Positions 53,662 through 62,341 of a stretch of DNA of 64,000 nucleotides are shown here, in pieces. Each line of letters starts with the position of its first letter. The stretch's first letter is position 1. Made by a program: the position numbers and the translations under genes. The notes below the pieces were generated by a model. That model had not been told where the DNA came from. It did not search any database and worked only from the letters and a program-made list of their open reading frames with translations. This DNA is from Hoeflea sp. IMCC20628 (lineage in GTDB: Bacteria > Pseudomonadota > Alphaproteobacteria > Rhizobiales > Rhizobiaceae), in NCBI RefSeq assembly GCF_001011155.1, contig NZ_CP011479.1:2622501-2686500 (forward strand), written 5' to 3'.

Positions 53662-54783
53662 ATGCCTGCATCTCCCAAAATCGATAGCCTGTTTCGCCCC
53701 TTCCAGTTCAAATCTCTGAATTTGAAGAACCGCATTGTCATGGCGCCGATGACCAGGAGTTTCTCGCCGGGCGGAGTTCCGGGCGCCGATGTCGCCAAGT
53801 ATTACCGCCGCCGCGCCGAAGCCGATGTCGGACTGATCCTGTCCGAAGGAACAGTGATCGACAGGCCGGCATCGCGCAATGAAGCCGGCATTCCATTTTT
53901 CCACGGCAAGGACGCGCTGGCCGGTTGGAAAACCGTGATCGACGGAGTTCACGCCGCAGGCGGCAAGATGGGACCCCAGATCTGGCACACCGGCGCCACC
54001 CGCGGCATGAGCGGCTGGACAGCCGATGCGCCGGTCGAGAGCCCCTCGGGTCTTAACGGCCCCGGCGACCCGAACGGTGTGGCCATGAGTGAGGAAGACA
54101 TCGCCGACACCATTTCGGCTTTCGCCAGCGCCGCAGCCGACGCCAAACGGCTCGGCTTCGACGTCGTCGAACTGCACGGCGCCCATGGCTATCTGATCGA
54201 CCAGTTCTTCTGGAAGGGCAGCAACGAGCGCGCCGACCGCTATGGCGGCGCAACGCTGAAGGAACGCGCCCGGTTTGCCGCCGAAGTTGTAGCCGCGACG
54301 CGCGAAGCAATGGGTCCCGATCTTCCGCTGATCCTTCGCCTGAGCCAGTGGAAGCAGCAGGACTACAAGGCCAAGCTCGCCACCACGCCGGATGAGATGG
54401 CCGACTGGCTGCTGCCGCTGAAGGAAGCCGGTGTCGATATCTTCCACTGCTCGCAGCGGCGGTTCTGGGAACCTGAATTCCCCGAGATCGACGGTGCCGA
54501 GGGCCTCAATTTCGCGGGCTGGGCCAAGAAGCTGACGGGTGCTGCCACGATCTCGGTCGGATCGGTCGGGCTTTCGGGCGAGTTCCTGGCAGCCTTTGGA
54601 GGCCAGACATCCTCCCCGGTGGGTCTCGACGGCCTGATCAAGCGCATGGAAGCCGAAGAATTTGACCTGATCGCCGTTGGTCGCGCCATCCTTGGCGATC
54701 CGCAATGGGTGACCAAGATCAAGACTGGCGATACCGAAGACCTGAAATCGTTCGACCCATCCTCGATGGCCGAACTGGTCTGA
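53662..54783 (+). CDS. Old Yellow Enzyme-family alkene reductase
   Basis: A 373-residue FMN-dependent TIM barrel that reduces activated C=C bonds of enals, enones or nitro compounds with NAD(P)H. FMN-binding parts are KNRIVMAPMTRSF and IWHTGATR, the catalytic segment is ELHGAHGYLIDQFFWKGSNERADRYGG, and the phosphate loop lies in EEFDLIAVGRAILGDPQWV. ATG 53662 has AAAGGA about 13 bases upstream. The LysR gene next to it likely controls it. Followed by a terminator. Confidence 0.9.
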   Translation: MPASPKIDSLFRPFQFKSLNLKNRIVMAPMTRSFSPGGVPGADVAKYYRRRAEADVGLILSEGTVIDRPASRNEAGIPFFHGKDALAGWKTVIDGVHAAGGKMGPQIWHTGATRGMSGWTADAPVESPSGLNGPGDPNGVAMSEEDIADTISAFASAAADAKRLGFDVVELHGAHGYLIDQFFWKGSNERADRYGGATLKERARFAAEVVAATREAMGPDLPLILRLSQWKQQDYKAKLATTPDEMADWLLPLKEAGVDIFHCSQRRFWEPEFPEIDGAEGLNFAGWAKKLTGAATISVGSVGLSGEFLAAFGGQTSSPVGLDGLIKRMEAEEFDLIAVGRAILGDPQWVTKIKTGDTEDLKSFDPSSMAELV

Positions 54784-54787
54784 TAAC

Positions 54788-54821
54788 ACCGCCGCCGGAA
54801 CCTGGTTCCGGCGGCGGTTTC
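54788..54821 (+). terminator. rho-independent terminator of the alkene reductase gene
   Basis: ACCGCCGCCGGAA (54788-54800) pairs perfectly with TTCCGGCGGCGGT (54806-54818), followed by TTT. It begins 5 bases after the stop. Confidence 0.8.
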
Positions 54822-55060
54822 TGCTGATGGGCAGATGAAATACTGAGTGGCGTGGCGGCGGTGAACAGGCCCTTTCATGGTCTGATTTCCGTGGTTCCGG
54901 ACCTTTTCTTTCCACAAATGGAGCATTTTCAAGCGTTCATCGGACGGCTTGCGAACCATCTTAAGCGGCTATTTACCATAAGGGCATATGGACTGGAGCC
55001 CTGATAAGAAGCCTCCACCAACGGCGCGGCTGCGCCGAGGTGCCAAAGATGGAGATCAAC

Positions 55061-55897
55061 ATGAAGTCTCTCATGAACGCAATTCTGGCAATGGGCCTTG
55101 TAAGCCTGATTGTCCCCGCCCAGGCTGCAGACCTTGCGCCGCCATTTGTCGAGTATCAGGCCATTCAGGCCACATCAGGTTGGTATTTGCGCGGCGATAT
55201 CGCCTATTCCAAGACCCAGGATTCAAAAGGTGAATGGGATTTCTGGAACCAGTTTGTCGGGGTTCAGGGGATCGACGACACCTATCGTTACGACTCGCTC
55301 AAATTGCGTGACACCGTTTCTGTCGGCGTCGGTATCGGCTATCAGGTCAACGAACATGTCAGGACTGACGCCACGCTGGACTTCTTCCACGCAAAGGTCG
55401 CCGGCAAGACCGAATGCCCGCTGATGATCAAATCCGACGCCGCGCACGCGCTGCCGTTTCCAGCTGACTGCCACTACGACGACAGTTCAACTGCCAATGT
55501 CATGACGGCAATGGCCAATGCCTATGTCGACTTGAAGACCGAGGGTCGCTTCCGTCCCTATCTCGGCGCAGGCGTCGGCGGCGCCTATGTCAAATACGGC
55601 ACCAAGTCGCGGCAGGAAGTCTGCGCGCTCTGTCCCGCAGGCTATACCCGCTACACCTCCGATTACGAAGGTGTCGGCAGCGTCCGCGCGGCCGCGGCCC
55701 TGATGGTCGGCACAACCTATGACCTGACCGACCGGTTGAAACTGGATGCAGGCTATCGCTTCATGCACATCTTTGGTGGCGACGCCTACAAGTATGACGC
55801 CCCGGACCGGGCCGCTGGCGCAACCGGTGCCCAGGTCCGTGACAATGGCTTCAACATTCACCAGATCCGTGCGGGACTGCGTTACGCGCTCAATTGA
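55061..55897 (+). CDS. outer membrane beta-barrel protein (Omp25/31-like)
   Basis: A 278-residue protein with a signal peptide (cleavage after AQA, residue ~22) and an eight-stranded barrel of the Omp25/Omp31 type. Aromatic strand ends recur (GWYLRGDIAYSK, YQVNEHVRTDATLDFF, GVGGAYVKYG), and the protein ends in a strand RAGLRYALN. Four cysteines in extracellular loops may form disulfides. ATG 55061 follows GGAGA by 6 bases. Role: structural barrel or porin-like function. Confidence 0.85.
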   Translation: MKSLMNAILAMGLVSLIVPAQAADLAPPFVEYQAIQATSGWYLRGDIAYSKTQDSKGEWDFWNQFVGVQGIDDTYRYDSLKLRDTVSVGVGIGYQVNEHVRTDATLDFFHAKVAGKTECPLMIKSDAAHALPFPADCHYDDSSTANVMTAMANAYVDLKTEGRFRPYLGAGVGGAYVKYGTKSRQEVCALCPAGYTRYTSDYEGVGSVRAAAALMVGTTYDLTDRLKLDAGYRFMHIFGGDAYKYDAPDRAAGATGAQVRDNGFNIHQIRAGLRYALN

Positions 55898-55923
55898 GCT
55901 GTTTTTGAAGCAGAACCTGTTTT

Positions 55924-55948
55924 CAGGGCGGTCATTTGCACCGCCCTG
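55924..55948. terminator. hairpin after the outer-membrane protein gene
   Basis: CAGGGCGGT (55924-55932) pairs perfectly with ACCGCCCTG (55940-55948). It lies between the barrel gene and the convergent helicase gene and may terminate both; only short T/A runs flank it. Confidence 0.5.
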
Positions 55949-55971
55949 CCTCTACCGGCGCGTTGCCGGTC

Positions 55972-57099
55972 TCACCTTACAATCACCAGCCGCTCCGCTG
56001 CCCGGGTGATTGCCGTGTAGAGCCAGCGCTCGCGGCTTTCGCGAAAAGCGTAGCTTTCGTCGAAGAGGACCACCGACTTCCACTGTGAGCCTTGCGCCTT
56101 GTGGACGGTGAGTGCGTAGCCATAATCGAAATCGTCGTAGCGTTTCTTGGTTTGCCAGGGGACTTCGAGGTCGGGATTGTCGAAGGCGCTTTTCAAGAGT
56201 TTGATCTTGGCGGCACCCCGGTCCATGTCGTCGTCCTCGGGACGGATCATCAGGTTGATGCCGGGTTTGACGGTTTCCTTAGACGAGGTCATCACCTGCC
56301 AGAGCGAACCGTTGAGCAGCGCCTTGGATGGATCGTTTCTCAGGCAGACCAGCTTGTCGCCAGCCTGCGGAAACACCTGGTCAAAGCCCTTGAGTTCGCG
56401 CAGGCGCATGTTGTAGCGGCGGCGGGTGCGGTTGGTGCCGACCAGCACCTGATCAGCCTCGAGCACCATGTCACGGTCGACATCGTTCTTGCCGATGACC
56501 TGGGCGGTGCCATAGTCGCCATGCATGATCTCGCGGCCTTCGCGCACCTGCATCGCCAGATCTATGATCGGGTTGTCGCGGGCCTGACGGTGGATTTCGG
56601 TGAGCAGAATGTCGGGCTCGTGCTCGGTGAAATAACCGCCGCCGGAGATCGGTGGCAGTTGCCCGGGATCGCCAAGCACCAGAATCGGCGTGCCAAAGCT
56701 CATCAGATCCTTGCCGAGCGCCTCGTCGACCATCGAGCACTCATCGATGATGATGAGTGCTGCCTTGGCCACCGGGCTCTGGCGGTTGATCGAGAACATC
56801 GGCGACACGGTGGTCTTGCCGGTTTCCTCGTCAGAGACTTCTTCCTCTCCGCGCGACCGGTAGATAAGCGAATGGATGGTGCGGGCATTCTTGGCGCCGC
56901 GGGTCCGCAGCACCTGGGCTGCCTTGCCGGTGAAGGCTGCAAACAGCACATCGCCATCGACGTTTTCGGCGAAATACTTGGCCAGCGTGGTCTTGCCGGT
57001 GCCGGCATAGCCGAACAGCCGGAAGATCGGTGTGCGGCCATCCTTGAGCCAGCGCGAGACGGCCTTTAGCGCCTCATCCTGTTGCGGTGAAAACTTCAT
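55972..57099 (-). CDS. superfamily I DNA helicase, RecD/Dda-like
   Basis: A 375-residue AAA-type helicase. Walker A is GYAGTGKTTLAKYF (about residue 30), motif II is LIIIDECSMVDEAL, motif III-like GDPGQLPPI, and late motifs are HKAQGSQWKSVVLFDE and WLYTAITRAAERLVIV. The compact single-chain form without accessory domains resembles phage T4 Dda and stand-alone RecD2-like proteins. It may act in repair or in processing stalled forks. It converges on the outer-membrane gene; upstream is the Rrf2 regulator. Confidence 0.85.
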   Translation of the reverse strand: MKFSPQQDEALKAVSRWLKDGRTPIFRLFGYAGTGKTTLAKYFAENVDGDVLFAAFTGKAAQVLRTRGAKNARTIHSLIYRSRGEEEVSDEETGKTTVSPMFSINRQSPVAKAALIIIDECSMVDEALGKDLMSFGTPILVLGDPGQLPPISGGGYFTEHEPDILLTEIHRQARDNPIIDLAMQVREGREIMHGDYGTAQVIGKNDVDRDMVLEADQVLVGTNRTRRRYNMRLRELKGFDQVFPQAGDKLVCLRNDPSKALLNGSLWQVMTSSKETVKPGINLMIRPEDDDMDRGAAKIKLLKSAFDNPDLEVPWQTKKRYDDFDYGYALTVHKAQGSQWKSVVLFDESYAFRESRERWLYTAITRAAERLVIVR

Positions 57100-57179
57100 A
57101 TCTTCTCATGGCAGATTCGTTTGGCGAGCGCGACCCGGCAAAAAGGGGCGATGTCGGGGCAACGGCGCAGAAGACTGTC

Positions 57180-57569
57180 TCAAATGATCGAATTGAGATC
57201 ATGCTTGGCCAGTGTCTGCAGGAAGGCAAGCTTGGCCTGGCCGAGCACGCCCTTGAGCCCGCAGCGCGGCAGGAACGAGCATGGCTCGTCGGCAAAACAA
57301 CCGGCAATGTTGAAATCCGGCTCCATGTGTTCCGCCACGGCCTTGAGATTGATGTCACGAGGTGACATGGCCAGACGCAGGCCGCCCTTGCGGCCGCGCA
57401 CGGTGGAGACAAAACCGCCGGCAGTAAGATTTTGCGCCACCTTCATCAGATGGTTTTTCGAGACGCCAAACTCGCGGGCAAGATCATCCACAGATTTGGT
57501 CTCGTCAGGCGCGCGGCCCAGCGCCATCAGCACCCGGAAAGCGTAGTCGGTATGAAGCGTCAGGCGCAT
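57180..57569 (-). CDS. nsrR: Rrf2-family regulator, NsrR-like
   Basis: A 129-residue Rrf2 protein. Residues 1-60 form the winged helix: MRLTLHTDYAFRVLMALGRA and DLAREFGVSKNHLMKVAQNL. Cysteines 91, 97 and 103 (GCFADEPCSFLPRC) show the C-x5-C-x5-C spacing that holds a nitric-oxide-sensitive [4Fe-4S] or [2Fe-2S] cluster in NsrR/IscR. It is divergent from a truncated haemoglobin operon and two dyad sites lie in the gap, so a nitric-oxide-responsive repressor is the best reading; IscR or RirA-type functions are less likely. Confidence 0.8.
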   Translation of the reverse strand: MRLTLHTDYAFRVLMALGRAPDETKSVDDLAREFGVSKNHLMKVAQNLTAGGFVSTVRGRKGGLRLAMSPRDINLKAVAEHMEPDFNIAGCFADEPCSFLPRCGLKGVLGQAKLAFLQTLAKHDLNSII

Positions 57570-57583
57570 GGAAGCCCTCAATA

Positions 57584-57598
57584 CTGGTATTTGAATTA
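57584..57598. promoter_or_regulatory. NsrR-like operator, site 1
   Basis: CTGGTATTTGAATTA contains the half-site pair GGTATTT/AATTA of an Rrf2-type 15-bp dyad and is repeated inverted at 57628-57642. It is 15 bases before the nsrR start. Confidence 0.6.
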
Positions 57599-57625
57599 TT
57601 GCTTTTTGCGGCGCAATCGAATAGT

Positions 57626-57642
57626 GGTAATTCAAATACCAG
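57626..57642. promoter_or_regulatory. NsrR-like operator, site 2
   Basis: GGTAATTCAAATACC, an imperfect 15-bp palindrome (GGTA/TACC ends), is the inverted copy of site 1 and lies 14 bases before the first divergent gene. The paired sites match regulation of both directions by one Rrf2 protein. Confidence 0.6.
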
Positions 57643-57655
57643 AAAAGAGGTCGTG

Positions 57656-57811
57656 ATGAAAACATTGATTTGGCTGTTCCTGCTGCCCGGCGATCTGGTC
57701 CGCCAAAAACTCGGCATCACCGTCGAGCAAGATGGCGGGCTGATCCGGGCGTTCATCAACATGTGTTTCTGGGGAGCGGTCACGCTGATGATCGCGTTGA
57801 GATATGTCTGA
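57656..57811 (+). CDS. 51-residue membrane peptide
   Basis: A short ORF with AAAGAGG about 6 bases before the ATG. The product has a hydrophobic N-terminus, KTLIWLFLLPGDLVRQKLGI, and a second hydrophobic stretch FINMCFWGAVTLMIALRYV. It overlaps the haemoglobin gene by 8 bases, so the two are coupled. I do not know a function; it might help haem delivery or membrane association of the globin. Confidence 0.65.
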   Translation: MKTLIWLFLLPGDLVRQKLGITVEQDGGLIRAFINMCFWGAVTLMIALRYV

Positions 57812-58253
57812 CAGGCCTGCACCGACCGTGCTTACGGCGCGCGCGGCACCGCCGCGAACGCCAGCGGTGGAGATATCACCCTCCGAAATCGGCCTGCTGG
57901 TTGACCGGTTTTACGAGAATATCCGTGCGCATCCGCGCCTTGGTCCGCTGTTCGAACAACGGCTGGCGGGGAAATGGGACGCGCATCTGGAGCGGATGAA
58001 CCTGTTCTGGCGCTCGGTACTGCTCTATTCCGGCGAATATTCCGGGCAGCCGGTGGTCAAGCACAATGCCTTGCCGGATCTGCAGGAAGATGATTTCCGG
58101 CTGTGGCTGGATTTGTTCGAAACCACCACGGCGACGCTGTTCGGGCCGCCCACCGCAGGGCCGATTGTGGTGATTGCCCGGCGCATCGCCCGCAGTCTGT
58201 GGCTGGCGCGCTTCGGCACGCCGTTCAACAAGGCGCCTGATTGGCTCACCTGA
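57804..58253 (+). CDS. group III truncated haemoglobin
   Basis: A 149-residue globin of the trHb group III type, a haem protein often linked to nitric oxide detoxification. The region VDRFYENIRAHPRLGPLFEQ is the start of the fold, and WDAHLERMNLFWRSVLLYSGEYSGQPVVKHNALP holds the haem-pocket aromatic residues and the proximal His (KHNALP). The first ~25 residues are disordered and Pro/Ala-rich. It is coupled to the membrane peptide gene and controlled by the divergent NsrR-like protein. Confidence 0.8.
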   Translation: MSDRPAPTVLTARAAPPRTPAVEISPSEIGLLVDRFYENIRAHPRLGPLFEQRLAGKWDAHLERMNLFWRSVLLYSGEYSGQPVVKHNALPDLQEDDFRLWLDLFETTTATLFGPPTAGPIVVIARRIARSLWLARFGTPFNKAPDWLT

Positions 58254-58331
58254 CAAAGGCGGCGGACAGTTTGTTTTCCATATCTGCCTGACGGCCAGTC
58301 GGCAGAGCGCAACAACATACCGTCCCCGGCG

Positions 58332-58733
58332 TCAGGCGCGTTCGGGATCGTTCTCAAGTTTTATCGGCTGGCCGTGCGGGGTGGCGTGGGCGGCGCGTTG
58401 CCAGGCCGACGAGAGCGCGTTGATCACGTCGGGACCCGCGACACCTTTTTGCATGAGCAGCGCCTCAATCGTCGCCAGCCAATGCTGGTAGTAATCACTG
58501 CCATCCTGCGCGGCACCCGGTCGGGCAACCTGCCTTGACAGCTCTGCCGCCCATTCAGCCCATGTAAACAGCCCGCGCGCATGCAACGCGACGGCGAGCG
58601 CGAAAGCTTGCGCCTGCCAGGGCTCGGAAAACACCGGTGCGTCCGGGCCTGAACCATCAGGCAGGCGGAACGGCGTTTCGCCTGGGGCGTCAGGTGCTGA
58701 ATCAGGCTGGCCCAAGATAGTTCTCCCAGGCAT
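58332..58733 (-). CDS. nitrile hydratase activator/accessory protein
   Basis: A 133-residue protein of the nitrile hydratase accessory family (P14K/NhlE-like), which inserts cobalt into the alpha subunit through subunit swapping. Conserved parts are FSEPWQAQAFALAVALHARGLFTWAEWAAEL and DYYQHWLATIEALL. It starts inside the beta subunit gene (32-base overlap), giving order alpha, beta, accessory. Confidence 0.85.
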   Translation of the reverse strand: MPGRTILGQPDSAPDAPGETPFRLPDGSGPDAPVFSEPWQAQAFALAVALHARGLFTWAEWAAELSRQVARPGAAQDGSDYYQHWLATIEALLMQKGVAGPDVINALSSAWQRAAHATPHGQPIKLENDPERA

Positions 58734-59361
58734 CGATTGACACGGTCAGTGCCGGATCTGCGCCCTGCCCCCAAAGCTCTCGTCCGTCGAAGCTGACAGT
58801 ATAGACATGCTGCGGATCTTCGCCCTTGCCGTGGGCATTGGTGTCGGGAAACACAAAACCTTCGCGCACCGCCTCGATGACGCCCAGCTTGTCACGGGCA
58901 TAACGCGGCAGCCGCGTGTGGCCCTCCGGGTGCTCATTGATCGTGCGTACCGTATCGCCGACCTTGAAGCGTGGCGCGCCCGCAACCTCCCGGTCACACG
59001 GTGCGCCGCGCGCCAGAACACCAGCGACATCGTCCTTGTGGAGCACCCGCTTCGGCTTGACGCCCGGCCATTTCTTGTGACCGGCCTCGAGTTCATCAGC
59101 GGAGACAAAGCCATGCCGATCAAGCAGGATTTCGAGCGCGCGGATCCAGATCTCGTAATAGCTTGCTGAATAGTAGGTGGCCGGATGCAGGCTTTCGCGG
59201 GCATGGCGGCTTTCATCGATGGTCCAGGCGCCGAATGCACCGGTGGCGATGGTGACGCCCAGCGCGCGCCGCTCCCAGTCCGCATGGAACGCCGGTTCGC
59301 CAATTTCCGGCGCAACCGGACCAAAGCCCATCTGTCCGCCAAGGTCATGCGGCCCGTTCAT
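58702..59361 (-). CDS. nthB: nitrile hydratase beta subunit
   Basis: A 219-residue beta subunit. Family features are [15 protein letters not shown] at the start, [30 protein letters not shown], and a C-terminal barrel with [38 protein letters not shown]. Together with the alpha subunit it hydrates nitriles to amides. It overlaps the alpha gene by 4 bases (ATGA) and the accessory gene by 32 bases. Confidence 0.92.
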   Translation of the reverse strand: MNGPHDLGGQMGFGPVAPEIGEPAFHADWERRALGVTIATGAFGAWTIDESRHARESLHPATYYSASYYEIWIRALEILLDRHGFVSADELEAGHKKWPGVKPKRVLHKDDVAGVLARGAPCDREVAGAPRFKVGDTVRTINEHPEGHTRLPRYARDKLGVIEAVREGFVFPDTNAHGKGEDPQHVYTVSFDGRELWGQGADPALTVSIDAWENYLGPA

Positions 59362-60026
59362 GCGTCAGCTCCCGCTTCACCGGATGCAGGCCACAGCGCA
59401 GCGGGATCAAGCGATCCGGGCCTGAGCGGCAGTCCGGTGCCGATCATGCAGTCCCGCGTCACCAGTTTGGCGAGTTCTTCCTCGCTCAAGCCATCTGTTT
59501 CCACCGGCCGCATCGGCACCACCATGTAGCGCAATTCTGCTGTCGAATCCCACACCCGGATGCGGGTTGTCTCGGGCAGCACAAGACCGAATTCCGCCAG
59601 CACGCCGCGCGGGTTGATCACTGCCTGGCTGCGATAGGGCGGCGCCTTGTACCAGACCGGCGGCACGCCGAGCACGGTCCACGGATAGCAGGAGCACAGC
59701 GTGCAGACGATAAGGTTGTGGGTGTCCTCGGTGTTGAAGACGGCCTGCATGTGCTCGCCCTGGCGCCCGGTATAGCCGAGCGAAGCGATGGCTGCGGTGG
59801 CGTCGCGCTCGAGCCAGCCGGCAAACTCCGGATCAGACCAGGCCTTGGCCACGACGCGCGCGCCATTGCGCGGTCCGACCTTGGTCTCGTAGGTCTCGAC
59901 AATGGCATCAATCGCAGCAGAATCGATCAATCCCTTTTCAGTCAGGATCGTCTCCAGCGCCTTGACCCGGGCCGCAAAGGGATCGAGATCATTGTCGTGA
60001 TGGTGGTCGTGATGATCATGGGACAT
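59358..60026 (-). CDS. nthA: cobalt-type nitrile hydratase alpha subunit
   Basis: A 222-residue alpha subunit. The metal-binding motif [10 protein letters not shown] (about residues 107-116) holds the three cysteines; the threonine marks the cobalt type (iron types have CSLCSC). The substrate region [17 protein letters not shown] follows. The protein starts [13 protein letters not shown], an unusual histidine-rich leader that could bind or carry metal. The reaction is nitrile to amide. It follows a LysE-family gene by 26 bases on the same strand, so the operon may start there. Confidence 0.93.
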   Translation of the reverse strand: MSHDHHDHHHDNDLDPFAARVKALETILTEKGLIDSAAIDAIVETYETKVGPRNGARVVAKAWSDPEFAGWLERDATAAIASLGYTGRQGEHMQAVFNTEDTHNLIVCTLCSCYPWTVLGVPPVWYKAPPYRSQAVINPRGVLAEFGLVLPETTRIRVWDSTAELRYMVVPMRPVETDGLSEEELAKLVTRDCMIGTGLPLRPGSLDPAALWPASGEAGADA

Positions 60027-60052
60027 GGCGGCAGGTTAATCCTTCACAATTG

Positions 60053-60646
60053 TTATCGCAACATCGGCCACAGGCTCGCCACCAGCAGTACCGCCATGGT
60101 GATGTTGAACCATTTCAGCCGCACCGGATCGGACAGCCAGGTCCGCAGCACCGAGCCGAAGCCTGCCCAGGTAAAGACCGCCGGGAAATTTGTCAGCACG
60201 AATGCCAGACCGACCAGAAACACCGTGAGCGAATAGCGGTCGGGATTGGTGTAGATCGTCATCGCGGTGACAGCCATCACCCAGGCCTTGGGGTTGACCC
60301 ACTGGAACGCGGCGGCCTGAAGCAATGTCAGCGGCTGTTCGCCGACCTTGCCGTCCGGCATGGCCCGCGACATGCCGATCTTCCAGGCAATATAGACGAG
60401 ATAGGCAGCACCGGCGATTTTCAGCACCGTATAGAGAACCGGTACTGTTGCCAGCAGAGCGCCGAGACCGAAGCCGACTCCCAACAGCAGCGAAAAGAAC
60501 CCGGCGCCGATCCCGACCATATGCGGGAACGTCCGGCGGAAACCGAAATTCACCCCCGAGGCAAACAGCATCATGGTGTTCGGACCCGGCGTCACCGAAG
60601 TGACGAAGGCGAAGACGACCAGAGACAGAAATGTTTCCAGAGCCAT
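60053..60646 (-). CDS. LysE-family exporter
   Basis: A 197-residue six-helix translocator of the RhtB/LysE family. The signature is SVTPGPNTMMLFASGVNFG; FQWVNPKAWVMAVTAMTIY follows near the middle. Position upstream of the nitrile hydratase genes suggests export of an amide or amino acid, but this is inference. ATG 60646 is preferred over 60667. Confidence 0.85.
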   Translation of the reverse strand: MALETFLSLVVFAFVTSVTPGPNTMMLFASGVNFGFRRTFPHMVGIGAGFFSLLLGVGFGLGALLATVPVLYTVLKIAGAAYLVYIAWKIGMSRAMPDGKVGEQPLTLLQAAAFQWVNPKAWVMAVTAMTIYTNPDRYSLTVFLVGLAFVLTNFPAVFTWAGFGSVLRTWLSDPVRLKWFNITMAVLLVASLWPMLR

Positions 60647-60770
60647 GTGCGTTCCCGTCGGCTCCATGCCGGCCTATGTTTGTTTAACGAGCCTGCCGGG
60701 CGATGCCAACACATTGTCGTCATGCCCGCATTCCAGAATGTGATACAACCCCACACTACAGGAGACCCGC

Positions 60771-61616
60771 ATGAGCCATCCGCTTCCCTCAGCCACCTTC
60801 CCCGATGGGCAATCCGTGCCGGCACTGGGGCTGGGCACATGGCACATGGGCGAGGACCAAGCCAGCGCAAAAGCCGAGATCCGTGCGCTGCAAGCGGGGA
60901 TCGATTGCGGCATGACGCTGATCGACACGGCGGAAATGTATGCGGGTGGCGGTGCGGAAGAAATCACCGGCGAGGCGATCAAGGGTCGCCGCGACGGGTT
61001 GTTCATCGTCTCCAAGGTGATGCCGTCCAATGCCAGCCACAAAGGCACCCTCGCCGCCTGCGAGGCCAGCCTCAGGCGGCTCGGCACAGAGCGGATCGAT
61101 CTCTATCTGCTGCATTGGCCAGGTCGTCACCCGTTGCGCGACACCGTCGTAGCCTTTGAGGAATTGCGCAGCTCGGGCAAGATTGCCCGATGGGGCGTAT
61201 CCAACTTCGACACGTTGGCGATGCGGCAGCTCTCGGCGCTGCCCAAGGGCAAGGACTGCGCTGCCAATCAGGTGCTCTATAACTTGTCGACACGCGGCAT
61301 CGAGTTCGACCTGCTGCCATGGATGACTGACAACGCCATGCCGCTGATGGCCTATTCACCCCTCGATGAGGGCCGGTTGTTGCGAAATCCCGATCTGGGC
61401 AAGATGGCGGGCCAGATGGGTGTCAGCCCGGCACAGCTGGCGCTGGCCTTCCTGCTTGCCCGCGACAATGTCATTGCCATTCCGAAATCATCCAGTCCGG
61501 AGCGGGTAGCGGAAAACCGCGCCAGCGCCGATATCGAGCTCACCGACGATCAGATCGCCGAACTCGACCGGCTGTTTCCCGCGCCGCGCTCCCGTGAACC
61601 GCTGCAGATGATCTGA
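60771..61616 (+). CDS. aldo/keto reductase
   Basis: A 281-residue TIM-barrel NADPH-dependent reductase of the AKR superfamily. The catalytic tetrad can be placed: Asp and Tyr in [12 protein letters not shown], Lys in FIVSKVMP and His in DLYLLHWPG. The NADP motif is [13 protein letters not shown] near the C-terminus. AGGAGA lies 6 bases before the ATG. The stop at 61614-61616 lies one base before the left copy of the 43-bp repeat, so before the island inserted it ended directly against ilvN. Confidence 0.9.
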   Translation: MSHPLPSATFPDGQSVPALGLGTWHMGEDQASAKAEIRALQAGIDCGMTLIDTAEMYAGGGAEEITGEAIKGRRDGLFIVSKVMPSNASHKGTLAACEASLRRLGTERIDLYLLHWPGRHPLRDTVVAFEELRSSGKIARWGVSNFDTLAMRQLSALPKGKDCAANQVLYNLSTRGIEFDLLPWMTDNAMPLMAYSPLDEGRLLRNPDLGKMAGQMGVSPAQLALAFLLARDNVIAIPKSSSPERVAENRASADIELTDDQIAELDRLFPAPRSREPLQMI

Positions 61617-61617
61617 G

Positions 61618-61660
61618 ATCACATCCCCTGCGGGCCGCGGTTCATGGCGGCGATGCCGGT
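61618..61660. repeat. 43-bp direct repeat, left copy (attL-like)
   Basis: Identical over 43 bases to 63287-63329. The sequence is the 3' end of ilvN on the minus strand (ending in its stop codon), here without the rest of the gene. It directly follows the aldo/keto reductase stop. Confidence 0.95.
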
Positions 61661-61721
61661 TAAAGCTGCTGATTTTTCCACTTGGAACAAGCCGTCATCC
61701 CGACGATTTTGAATGCTCTTT

Positions 61722-62324
61722 TCAATCCTTAAGTAGCGCTTCAATTATCCTTTTTGCATCGTCGCTAAACCGGCGAATTACTTGATCAGGGTCAGCTATG
61801 AAATCCGTCATTTTGACACGCGAATTCGCAAGAATATCTCCGCGACCTTCCTGCTCAACTACCCAGCCTTCAACGTCTGCTGCGGCCCCAAGAGAAACCA
61901 TACTATCATTGTCCAAAAACCTATAAACGTGCAAACAAATCTCTTCGTCGACTAACATCAATATTAAACAATCACTCCTCCCTTCATTTTTCTTATTTTT
62001 GTCTCGATAATAATCTATCTCAATACATTTATGCTCCCAAACATCTGATGGGCTTGAATTGGAATAATCAAAAAAACCGTCCCCAAGCCGACTTGCGTTG
62101 TTTACTCCAAACGTAGCTTCCCATACGCGATAGAACATCTCTACAAAATCTGTCCTGACCTGAGCAGCAAAAAGCAGAGCTTGATTGTATTCCCGCGCCT
62201 CTGACCAATCACATTCAATCATGTCATCACCATCCAATTTCCCAACCAGATCATCGACAGCGCTTCGGACTCTTTTGTTATTAATATACTCTTTCATCGA
62301 GAGCGGTACTTCAAACTCAAGCAT
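61722..62324 (-). CDS. island protein of unknown function, partner of nuclease
   Basis: A 200-residue protein with ATG at 62324 and AGAGG 6 bases upstream, 17 bases after the nuclease stop. It begins MLEFEVPLSMKEYINNKR and has a charged centre (EHKCIEIDYYRDKNKK) and mixed alpha/beta character; the segments CLILMLVDEEICLHVYRF and AADVEGWVVEQE could be a beta sheet. I do not recognise the family. Its close linkage to the PD-(D/E)XK nuclease inside a repeat-bound island suggests they act together, as an effector/immunity or sensor/effector pair. AT-rich codon use differs from its neighbours. Confidence 0.7.
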   Translation of the reverse strand: MLEFEVPLSMKEYINNKRVRSAVDDLVGKLDGDDMIECDWSEAREYNQALLFAAQVRTDFVEMFYRVWEATFGVNNASRLGDGFFDYSNSSPSDVWEHKCIEIDYYRDKNKKNEGRSDCLILMLVDEEICLHVYRFLDNDSMVSLGAAADVEGWVVEQEGRGDILANSRVKMTDFIADPDQVIRRFSDDAKRIIEALLKD

Positions 62325-62341
62325 TCGATACCTCTTGGATT

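Noticed and set aside
53185-54915. Minus-strand 576-codon frame
   Set aside because: Antisense to the LysR and Old Yellow Enzyme genes, both with clear motifs.
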